From Rugalucina vietnamica (Eukaryota; Mollusca; Bivalvia; Lucinida; Lucinidae): DNA of 64,000 bases. Both the position numbers and the translations under genes were made by a program. The stretch is from positions 64,236,866 through 64,300,865 of the forward strand of contig OZ024871.1 in the NCBI GenBank assembly GCA_964017185.1. The letters are read 5' to 3'. The first letter of the stretch is position 1, and each line of letters opens with the position of its first letter. The notes beneath the pieces were generated by a model, which made no database searches, had not been told where the DNA came from, and was given only the letters and a program-made list of their open reading frames with translations. Shown here in pieces: positions 55,233 through 64,000 of this stretch.

Positions 55233-55679
55233 GCGTTTTGAGATTTTCTTTTTCATACGTCTGGCAGACGCTTAAGTCACGCGCTAATGTGTGACTGCTA
55301 AAACGAGTTTAAGAAACAAATTATTTTTATACGTCCAAAATCTTCAGCGTGTTGAGAATTTTCATACACCCGGGGCGCGTTTGGGTTATACACTTATGTT
55401 CTATCTGCAGGAAACCACGGATTTATAAATTATAACGTTGTATCTCCCGAGACCGCCCGCTGCTTGCAAAATCATGCATTTGTATCAGACCGAGAAGAAA
55501 AGCTTATCTTGTGGCTCTAGTTCAACAAAGATAGTGGAAAATATATAAAACTGTTTGTACCACCCAGTAAATTTATATTACTGACCGCTCCGATGCGGTA
55601 CTTCTGTTGTAGTCCTACTTGTTGTATGTTTTGCTCTTTTTATCTACGTTTTCAAAGCGTTGTTGAATCGCAGATTCCA

Positions 55680-56210
55680 CACGTGTGAAATCGGCGGCAC
55701 TTCATCATAAAATCTGTGAATATCTGGTATTATTTTCATATGTGAAAAATTTGTACCAAATTTTCACATGCGGGACGAGTCAGTGTTTTGACGTGTGAAG
55801 AATTGGTTTGGATTCATCACATCTATGAAGAACTGGTATCAATTTTACTCAGATGTGAAAGCTTGGTACTTAATGTTCACATATAATGCTATAAATATTG
55901 AAGAATCAGTGGAATTAAAGGCAAAACCACTTCACATGGGTGGTTTTCGTGAGTGCGAAGAATACGTACATGAAATTTGATTACATGCGCCTATCTCACA
56001 TGCGTGTGAAATGGGATGAAATTCGTTACATACCAATTTGTTACCAATTCTTCGCCGGCTGGGAGGATTTGGTACTAATAATTCACATAAGAACTTTGCG
56101 AAATGTGACAATTGTGGTTCAAGAACGTGTTTTCGTGTTAGAAGATTTAGTACCGATTTGTGTCAATTCTACACATCTGGAAAAAAAATCATACTAGTTC
56201 TTCACAGACG
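55680..56210. repeat. Array of degenerate palindromic motifs
   Basis: A motif close to GTGAAGAATTGGTAC and its complement recur about nine times in alternating orientation. The clearest case is CATATGTGAAAAATTTG followed by TAC and CAAATTTTCACATG (about 55738-55771). Others are near 55796, 55829, 55855, 56033, 56068, 56140 and 56190. Spacing is irregular, so it is not a simple tandem repeat. ORFs in it are short and unconvincing. Confidence 0.6.
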
Positions 56211-56239
56211 TTATAGAAATTCGTACCGTCAGAAACAGA

Positions 56240-56530
56240 AAAAAATACGAAAAGGCAATGATCAAGAAATGGGGCAATCAGAAAGAAATTCCCACTCCAT
56301 AAACCGAGGGGTGGGAAAACTAAAATGACACTTAGGTACTTATACCATGAAAATATGTCGTAAGGCGAGTGAGCAGCTATTCCCCAATAGGCGGCCACTC
56401 AGTTACCCGAACTGAACTAAAAATATGAAAACGCACATAAGGCTCAAACAGCACAAAAATTCGACTCCAAAACACAAAACAACTAGAACCACAACAGAAG
56501 TATCGCCTTGGAACGATATTGAAGACATTT
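56240..56530 (+). repeat. Dispersed repeat family R1 copy
   Basis: GGCAATGATCAAGAAATGGG, CCCACTCCATAAACCGAG, GGCGGCCACTCAGTTACC and GAAGTATCGCCTTGGAACG follow in family order. Confidence 0.8.
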
Positions 56531-56974
56531 GAAGTTTTAGTATTAATTTCACCGCCTCCACCCCGCCATCGAATGATTTAACATACACAAATGTCACACT
56601 TCCAAAATGTGCCTTGTTGGTACCTATTTTTACACAAATGTGAAATTAAAAAAAAATCGGTTCAGCAAGGCTATCATCCATGTCGAGAGCATCAACACGT
56701 TATTGGAATGGTGCTGGTACCGGTGAACCAATTTAAATTTATGCTTCCTGCGTCTGGATGCCTCAACTTTTTGATATCCCGGAACATCTCTGACATATTG
56801 AATATATAAGAATGATTGCTAAAAAACAAGTAGGTCATGGACCAGCATTATTAACGGAGTGGGGGCTTGTTAAACGATGGCAAAGCTTCATACGATGAGA
56901 TGGTTCATGTATCTTGGCGAGTTCTAGCACACTGGAGTTTTCAAAAATAAGCAACTCGATGATCGTGTTCGCGT

Positions 56975-57200
56975 GGCGGGGTAATACAGTCCTCTAAGGC
57001 ACACAGCGGATAAGCTAAATGCACTGTAAAAAAGGAGTCATGAGTTCGATCCCATCCTTCTCCACTCCTCCGGGTGAGACTTTAAGCCGAGGTCCCACGA
57101 CAATCTTCCATGATAAACAGATGACAAGGACGTATTGTGACGAGGCTACAGACATTGTGACCTTTTGTTAAGTCCAAGGGACCTAATCTTCAGACCTGAC
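56975..57200 (+). mobile_element. SINE-like sequence with a B box
   Basis: CATGAGTTCGATCCCATCC holds a good B box; the A-box region before it (GCGTGGCGGGGTAATACAGT) is weak. The body ends GACAGATAAAATCTGAACA-like. Possible SINE. Confidence 0.4.
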
Positions 57201-57514
57201 TGTCAGATAAAATCTGAACACACGGAATCGTTTAAACACCAACAAGATGATATTTAAGATGTTTGTCCGTCGCCAGGTTGAACTAGGCCATGTTAGTTGC
57301 AGACTAAGTTGCGGGCATATTCCAATCCATAGTATATCTAAATCAACAAATTACGTAGATCAGCTAGATAAGCCGCAATCCGTTTCACTTTGTCACCTAG
57401 CTCTACTTCCGCGTGGTGTGGAGAGTTATTAAGGAACACCGATGGGAACATCCTGACTACAAATTACGTATACATGTTGCTATGGGGCGAAAAATTTTGA
57501 AAATTTTTGTCAAT

Positions 57515-57860
57515 TGAGACATAATATGTCAAACGAAATATATATTTTAACCGGATGTAGAGCTGTATATCTCGAAGTAGATATTATATTTAAATTCGAA
57601 TAGTTTGTGTTTATATCTAGATTTAGATATGATATCTAGTTTTAGATACTATATTAAAAAGGAGATATTTTGACAATATATGTCAGTTTAGATATAATAT
57701 GTAAAACGAAGTATAGATAAACCGGATGTAGAGTTATATATCTAGAAGGAGATACTATATGTAAATTCAAACATTTTGTGTTTATATCTAGATTTAGATA
57801 TGATATCTAGTTTTAGATACTATATGAAAAAGGAAATATTATATATCGATTTAACGTTTG
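57515..57860. repeat. AT-rich tandem pair inside the right end
   Basis: A unit of about 170 bp (AACCGGATGTAGAG, TATATCT(C/A)GAAG, TTTAGATATGATATCTAGTT) occurs twice. Similar ATATCTAGAAGGAGATAT words are at 52390, near the left end of the element, so the two ends are related beyond the TIR. Confidence 0.8.
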
Positions 57861-57949
57861 TGCCCTACTGATGATTTGGTGTTTTTACTGAAAACTGTGT
57901 TATGGAGAAGATCAACTGTGTTATAATTAAATTAAATACCTTCAAAACT

Positions 57950-58125
57950 TCCTTCTTAAAGATATGGTTAATAGAAGGAAATTTGATATCCAACATCAGT
58001 CCCATGTTGCACTTGGTGTCATTAAAGCAACATTATTTTGTCATTTCGCAGACAGCCAAACTGTGATAAATGTTTTGTTAAAGAAATGAATAGGTTTTGA
58101 AATGTGTCTGGTTCAATGTCTGATA
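57950..58125 (+). repeat. Repeat R7, copy 2
   Basis: Diverged copy of 43290-43480 (AAGATATGGTTAATAGAAGG, GATAAATGTTTTGTTAAA). Confidence 0.8.
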
Positions 58126-58349
58126 TTGATTGCAAATACAGAATTATTCCTGGGAAGTCATTGCAAATTGTCCTATTAGTACTTCACACAGTCCAAGTGC
58201 TAGATGCAAACTAACAAACTACTGTAAACAGGTCTGGATCATCTTGGAAAATCATGATCGAAATTATCCCGTATATACGCGACGACTAATTCTCCTTATC
58301 AAGGGGAATCACTCAAAACCAATAATTCTGACTAAATAATGGAACGAAT

Positions 58350-58740
58350 TGGGACTAAAAAGGTACAAGTAGGCAAAGATCAGGAAAAGGCGCAATCAGA
58401 AAAAGATTCCCACTCCAAAAACCGAGGTGGGAAAAAACCAAACTAACAATCAGGTACGTATACCATGAAACATGATCAGCTATTTTCCCAATAGGTGGCC
58501 ACTCAGCCACCTTAACTTAATTGAAAATATGAAAACATACATAAGGCGCCAACAGCACAAAAAACCTCAAACACGACGACATAAAACAAAAAGAACCACC
58601 ACAGAAGTATCGCCTTGGAACGATCAGTAACACAAAGTCACTGGCAGGCTTAAACCGGTTTTACAGGATCCCAACCCCACCCTCAGCTTCTGAAGTGGTT
58701 CATAACATTTAGTTAGTTTTTCGGTCCTCGCGGTGAATCT
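58350..58740 (+). repeat. Dispersed repeat family R1, long copy
   Basis: Nearly the same as 46955-47370 in its first 150 bp (GGTACAAGTAGGCAAAGATC) and again from CACCACAGAAGTATCGCC to TTTTCGGTCCTCG. Neither copy has an ORF. The sequence 58741-59245 after it has an 83-codon minus ORF and a GC-richer patch (58840-58960) that I do not recognise. Confidence 0.85.
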
Positions 58741-59245
58741 CTAACTAGTTAATGAATCAGCAAGAACAAACAAATAAATCATGATAAACATCCTGATGAA
58801 TCAAAAACAAGGACTCAGTCTCACAGATTGAGTAAGCTGCCCGACGATGGAGATCCCTGGGCGCCGAATTACCTACTAACTCCGGAGCAAAAGAAAAACA
58901 CCAGTTGGACCCCGGTAAAGAATGAAACGAATCGGAAATGGCTGATCGCGCCGATACTTGAGGTGTGAGCTCCAGCAGTAAGGTCCCTCTCTTCAAAAAA
59001 GATAACAATTAACCAAGAAATAAAAGATTACAAACAAATATTTTACTATCTGAAACTCTTTCAAAGATCAAACATCAAAATGATGTAAAAATGGTTTGTA
59101 GGAAAATTCTGTAATTCTGTTGTCAGATGTTATCGCCCCTCGTATGAATGGAGAAGTGGAAATGGGCTGTTTCTGCAGTTTCATTGGGGGATTTTTGTTT
59201 TTGCAAAAGTGTTAATGTTTAAAAAGTAGTCTTCTATGTCATCTC

Positions 59246-59525
59246 ATGATCTGGAAAACATGTCCATGAAAAGTATACTCCCTTGACCCACTTTTATATA
59301 GAAAAACTGGGGTTTGTAGGGGTATCCCTATTTTTCTTAATTTTGCTCCCAAACATAGATTGTGGGTACTCATTAGAACCACCTTGCCTATGTGGGTCTA
59401 ACATGTACCCACGATCTATGTTTTGAGTAAAAATAAAGCAAACGTCAAAAATTTTCTGCTGAAAATTTTCATTTTTTTGCAACTTCAAAAACCTCTGTAT
59501 ATTGCATGGGTATGTTTTTGTAATG
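59246..59525 (-). mobile_element. Hairpin MITE M2, copy 8
   Basis: GGAAAACATGTCCATGAAAA to GCATGGGTATGTTTTTGTAA. The hairpin is intact apart from the loop (GAACCACCTTGCCTATGTGG). Confidence 0.85.
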
Positions 59526-60889
59526 CTGTGTAACCTGACATGTCATCCAAATAGCTTGAGTTGATAGTCATTTCTCTTGTCAAGAAAAGAAATAGAGATG
59601 GAGAAATGATTTCAAATCTGAATTGCTAATATTTGGTTTGCATTTTATTAAATATATGTAAAATTGCCAGGCTAATTATTATTAAATCTGATCAGTAGAG
59701 ATGTTTTTAACAGAAGATACTATAAAGTTTCCACCAGTTTTTTCCTTTTTTATTGAAAAATTGCATGACTGAAATTGATTCTGTTGTATCTTGTGATAAG
59801 ATAGGGTGAAATTCATTTCTGCAAGTGTCAAAATAAAATTGGCCTTTGTTTTTAATGTTAGAGAGTAATGATTAGGATGGTTCCTTTTGGGATTGGAACT
59901 CGTCTAAACATGGCATGATAATGAAATTGTTGATGGCTCAAGACTGATTATTATTCTGCATCATGCAATGCTCGTTTCAGCTATTTTACTATCTTACTGT
60001 AACTTTTTATTTATGATGCCTGCACTTGGATCCAGATAGATCAGACCTTCCTGGAACCATTGAGCATTTTCAGGCTCAGAACTTTTCATAATCTTTTCTG
60101 TTTGTTTAAAGTATTTTTGTGCATCTACTTTTTTATGACTCATTCTGCTAAGCACTTTTTTCATAATGTTTTGAAAGAAAGCTGGAGAAAAAGCAATGCC
60201 AAATGGAATCAAGATGCTAGTCAATCTTAAGAAAAGGAATAACACATACAATGAACATGCAGGAACTTTCATAATCAATATGGATCAAAACTATGACATG
60301 TTTTATTAAAACAAGATAAAATGAAAAGAATTTTTCGGTGTTTGATCACAGTCAACAATTACTCATTCATGTTGGGGTGGAGCAACTGGGTCCTATGTTT
60401 GACGCGGGCTTAAGAACCTATTAAATCATCAGCCCAACATCTTGATCCAGATTCTGATGCACTAACCCTCTGCCAGCCATGGGTGGGCGGGCTCTCCATT
60501 TAAGAATTAATGACTGGAAGCAGATCATTTCCAAATGGCAGCATACTTATCAAAAAATAAATTTTTCACCAGTCATATAAAGCTGAGAGGTGTTTATCAT
60601 TTTTAAGATTCACAGAGATCTTCAGCTGCTTTATAATCTATTGAGGGCTCTTTGCTACACAAGTTATCTCAGAATGCCTTGAAATTATTCACTCAAATTT
60701 ACATTCTATTTAGTCCAAAATAGGGATAACTGGTGTGAAACACTGATTTACAACACATTTACATTCCAGAAATGCCCTCATAAAATGTTTTAATTAGTCA
60801 TTTGGAATTTCTGGTTCTTATTTTCAGTTTCAGACTTTCAAATAAGGTGTTACCCAGAGTGATAGTGTTGAGGATTGGCATTAAGCTGG
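59526..60889 (-). pseudogene. Mostly empty; short reverse-transcriptase-like remnant at 60150-60225
   Basis: Within a 94-codon minus ORF (59994-60278) the words PFGIAFSP and FFQNIMKKVL fall in the order and spacing of the Ty3/gypsy reverse transcriptase motif (LPFG..saP..FQ..M..vL). No other RT block, such as YxDD, is visible nearby. It may be a scrap of an old element. The rest of the interval holds no gene or repeat that I recognise. Confidence 0.3.
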
Positions 60890-61510
60890 TGTCTCAATGG
60901 CTTGCAAATTCTTCGCAACTGTATTGCAAATTAAGTTGCAAAACTGTTCGAGTGTCTTAGGATATTCTTACGAATGTCGTGAATTTTTATGTATCCTGAA
61001 CTACCGGCCAACCATTGGCAAAAGAAATTTTAAGTTTTAAACATGTTTAAAAATTTTTCGATAATTTATTTGCCAAAATATTCACGAACACCTCACAAAG
61101 TTGTCGCGAACCTGTCATGCAACAGTCATACAGCAGTCGCACAACAGTCTTAAGAAAACATGCAAACAATTGGCTACTAACTGGGGAGAAAAATTAAATT
61201 AAGGGACATATAAAATTTTGTGCAAATGTCGTGAGACACCATCACGAATGTCTCGCGACTGTTGTACAAGAGGAAATGAAAGAAAGCAAAATTTGTGATA
61301 CATTGAATTTGTGAGACACTCTCGGGAATGTTGCACGATGGTCTTGAAACATTTATGCAAAATTAGGCCGAAATTCACCAAATTTTTACATAAATGTCCA
61401 TTCAATGAGACTGCAAGGTAAAAGTTGCATTGTATAGTTTAGTTAGTCTTTGTCGCAAAACAGTCACAAACTAATCTCCAGCTGTTGCATTCCAGTGAGA
61501 TAGGGGCTAT
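60890..61510. repeat. Repeat R6
   Basis: Words of the type TCGCGACTGTTGTAC, TTGCAAAACTGTTCG and CACGAATGTC recur with variation, and the right end GCATTCCAGTGAGATAGGGG matches the complement of 37967-37995. It ends near 61507. The 68-codon minus ORF is an artefact. Confidence 0.6.
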
Positions 61511-61725
61511 GATCGTATTACATTTTCATGAAAGCATTCTATTGTGATTTTTAAGCCACTGTGAAATGATATAACCAGCAGCAGAGAATGCCATCATTTA
61601 GAACCCTGATGTGAGCATTGAAAAAAGTGCTATATTGCAGAAAAGTATTTCTGATCATGACTGTTTAGTTTTCATTTCATTTTAGAGCAGATCTAGATTG
61701 TCCGACTTGCGCTGAAAATAGCTGA

Positions 61726-61997
61726 TATTAGGAAAACATGCCCATGTAGTATACTTTTTTTTATTTTTCCTAAGTTGTAAAAATTGATAGAAAATTTTTG
61801 ATATTTTTCCTCAAAACATATATTGCGGGTACATGTACTTGTTAGAGCCAACAGGCTGAGGCGGTTCTAACGAGTACCCACAATCTATGTTTTGGAGCAA
61901 AAATAAGAAAAATAAGTATACCCCTGCAAACCCCAGTTTGGCTATATAAAAGTGGTGTTTAAGGGGGTATACATTTCACGAACATGTTTTCATGATG
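61726..61997 (+). mobile_element. Hairpin MITE M2, copy 9
   Basis: ATTAGGAAAACATGCCCATG to CACGAACATGTTTTCATGAT, with the hairpin arms intact around GAGCCAACAGGCTGAGGCGG. Confidence 0.85.
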
Positions 61998-63315
61998 ACA
62001 ATAGCTATAATTCCTTTACCTTAACTGATATTATATAGTTAGATAAAAATTACACAATCTTAGTTCTCAAATCAGCTTAATCCTACATTAATTCTCAATC
62101 TGTTCAATAATTGTTTGCAATCTACATTTTCCATGGTATTTAGTTGGAATTGGATAACCAAATTGGAATGAGCTTCATTATCAGGCAATATCATGCTGAT
62201 AATGCACTTTCATTTCTCCTAATATTTCAGAAAATCACTCAATCATAGCTTGCAATGAAGGACTTGTCCATATAGGGAGTGCAAAAAAGCAGCACTGTTG
62301 CTAGAGTATTCAAGTAATTTTAGTGTTTCCCTTTGCCACTTGCTTAAGATACATGCAGGTTGGACTGTATAGTCTTTCATTCCTTTGTGGGAGTTCAAGC
62401 AAGCTCTTGTCCCCCTTTCACTTGAGTTTGCTGTTTGAGTATTTAGGTCAGTCAAGTTTGTGTGTAAATCAGGTAACTGTTTAATCTATTTTAGAACTGA
62501 AACAGTGTCCCAGTTGCCAGGTTTTCTTAAAATCTCTTTACCTTTTATCTTTAGGTATTGATGTGACTTCTTCTGATAAAATCATTGTAATTGAGTCGCA
62601 AAATCATTGTAATTGAGTCCTCCTTCAAACCACCCATCATTAGTATTCATTTTGATATTGACCATTCAAATCAGCGCATTAGATAACAGTCAATGACGGT
62701 TAGACAACAAGGGGGTTAGACAAACAAACCAACACATGCTTTTTACAGGTAAACATAGGTGCAAAAACACAATGTTTGTCTAAGGAAATAGGTGTGGGCG
62801 TGGTTATACCTTGCTGGCGGAGGAGTCAATTGTTTGGTTAAAGAACATTTTAATGTCAAAATTCTTTGCACAACATATACAATGCATATTAAGAACACAC
62901 ATTTGAAGTAGGATAGGGATAAAAGTAGAGTTTTATCAATTTTAGCAGTTACCTATCGGTATCTACATGGCCAAAATTCCACGTAGTAAGATAAAAATTT
63001 CACTCGAGCATGCCATTTTAAAGGTCATTTAGTTTGAAACTGTCACTCAAATTAGCAGATCAATCAATCCATATGTCTTTGTGGACAACATGAAAAGAAA
63101 CCCAGATCTTTAGAACACTTGGTCTTTTTGTGTAATGCAAATGCACAAATGGCAAACTAGAGTGAAAAGAGCTGTATCTCTTTGTTGCAAAATATTATTC
63201 TTCCATGTAAATCATTTTAGGATTCTGTCTCTCTCCTGCTGAACTGCTTACAGCCTTTGACTTTGGTGTCAAGTCATAGCAGAGATAATGAAAAAAAGAT
63301 GAAGACCTTAATTAG
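61998..63315. other. No gene seen
   Basis: AT-rich sequence without a recognised ORF. A 20-bp word (AAAATCATTGTAATTGAGTC) is doubled at 62579-62618, and GTTAGACAA recurs near 62700. No repeat family shared with the rest of the window. Confidence 0.4.
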
Positions 63316-63558
63316 ATGAGCCGCGACGCGAGAAAAACCGGTCTTTGGGGTTTCCAACCAGGCCTGATCGAAACAAACCGGTCTGTGCAGACATAGAAAA
63401 TGGCTACAATCTTGAAATTTCGGGAATAAGTAGAGGAGAAATGGTACTATCCGTGTAGCGAAAACAAAGGTGCAGATCCGCTGTGCAGTTACTGCACAGC
63501 TGATCTGCACCTTTGTTTTCGCATATGCAAAGTCCAGTTTTCTCATGACGTGGCTCAT
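63316..63558 (+). mobile_element. Hairpin MITE M1, best full copy (243 bp)
   Basis: ATGAGCCGCGACGCGAGAAA at the left and TTTTCTCATGACGTGGCTCAT at the right are TIRs of about 26 bp. The hairpin AGGTGCAGATCCGCTGTGCAG with complement lies at about 63468-63520. In the middle is the conserved block ATTTCGGGAATAAGTAGAGG. The 138-codon minus ORF crossing this copy is an artefact. Confidence 0.88.
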
Positions 63559-63888
63559 ATCAGACAGACATTTACATATTCGTCCTAAACACAAAATTGG
63601 GATGACACTTTTATCGGCATAGACTGCAGAATATTCAAATACCGTGATGACCAAGTCCCTTAGCCATGCAATTTTTGTTAGTTCCATCAAACTTAATGGT
63701 CTGTGATAATGGTTTTTGACGCAAGAAATTGACTTTTTAGCCGGGAATGATGCATTTGTTAGACTTGTGTCACAATGTTTAGCAATTTTTGTACTTTATG
63801 AAAATGGGCACAGATATAATTAACAAATTGTTTTTAAGTTTTTCCCTCTGAACAGTCTTATGCCCTTTAAGTGCTTCAGTGTTCATAC

Positions 63889-64000
63889 CATTACAAAAAC
63901 TTGCCCATGCAATATACAGAGGGTTTTTTTTAGCCTTAAAATTTGAAAATTTAGTATAATTTTTTTATACTTCTAATATTTTTGCTCAAAACATTGATTG
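63889..64000 (+). mobile_element. Hairpin MITE M2, copy 10, cut by the window end
   Basis: ATTACAAAAACTTGCCCATG and then TTTGCTCAAAACATTGATTG; the window ends inside the left arm of the hairpin. Confidence 0.8.

Larger units (their letters stand above)
52355..57870. mobile_element. 5.5-kb element with CAGTA ends and 5-bp duplication
   Basis: CAGTAAGGCACAACCGTTAA at the left and the complement of CAGTAGGGCACAAACGTTAA at the right are inverted repeats of about 32 bp that run into ATCGATATAT-rich sequence. ATGAT flanks both ends (52350-52354 and 57871-57875). Inside are SINE-like pieces, three R5 copies, an R1 copy, microsatellites, a palindromic repeat array and an AT-rich tandem array. No transposase gene is visible. 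It may be one large non-autonomous transposon that has collected other repeats. Confidence 0.6.

Noticed and set aside
63274-63690. 138-codon minus ORF
   Set aside because: It covers MITE M1 from end to end, including the hairpin.

Overview
The window looks like a piece of intergenic or intronic chromosome from a bivalve mollusc. It is AT-rich, has almost no long open reading frames, and is packed with hairpin MITEs, tRNA-headed SINE-like sequences, microsatellites and long dispersed repeats. Two of the dispersed families (one opening TAGCTCACCTGAGC, one opening with an ATACCCCGCC hairpin) are ones I remember as common in bivalves. That identification is recall, not a search.

The most striking object is an LTR retroelement at 13226-19879. 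It has two 753-bp LTRs that look identical base for base, a 4-bp target duplication (GTTC), a TATA box and ATTAAA signal in each LTR, a candidate primer-binding site, a consensus splice donor, only the first stretch of a gag-like gene, no recognisable pol, a complete 662-codon envelope gene of the errantivirus/baculovirus-F class I fusion type, and an extra intact Ser/Asp-rich ORF between env and the 3' LTR. It is a very young, env-carrying, pol-less provirus whose mobilisation must have been helped in trans, unless the deletion came after insertion.

The one host gene I can recognise is a broken class A (rhodopsin-like) GPCR on the minus strand (5132-8235). All seven membrane segments can be read in order across one small intron, but it carries two frameshifts, three in-frame stops and two transposon insertions. 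One insertion (6136-7468) sits in the DRY position after TM3; the other (a hairpin MITE, 5502-5738) sits between TM5 and TM6. Removing each element with one copy of its duplication restores the frame. An 88-bp candidate exon at 38073-38160 (+) and a CCAAT/E-box/double-CRE promoter-like patch at 20642-20717 are the other possible traces of host genes.

Region by region: 1-5 kb, two related satellite clusters; 5-8 kb, the GPCR pseudogene; 8.5-10 kb, a TIR element with a mariner MITE nested in it; 13.2-19.9 kb, the provirus; 20-22 kb, a promoter-like patch, a perfect 121-bp palindrome and a long-TIR element with 9-bp duplications; 22-44 kb and 58-64 kb, many copies of two hairpin MITE families mixed with tandem-repeat elements that are nested in one another; 44.6-46.3 kb, a 1.7-kb element whose ends are CACAGTG (identical to the V(D)J recombination heptamer) with a 5-bp duplication, as in Transib/RAG-like transposons; 52.4-57.9 kb, a 5.5-kb element with TIRs that is full of other repeats.

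Limits: everything was read by eye. Family names for transposons rest on termini and duplications only, repeat edges are approximate unless a duplication is stated, and no homology search was possible.
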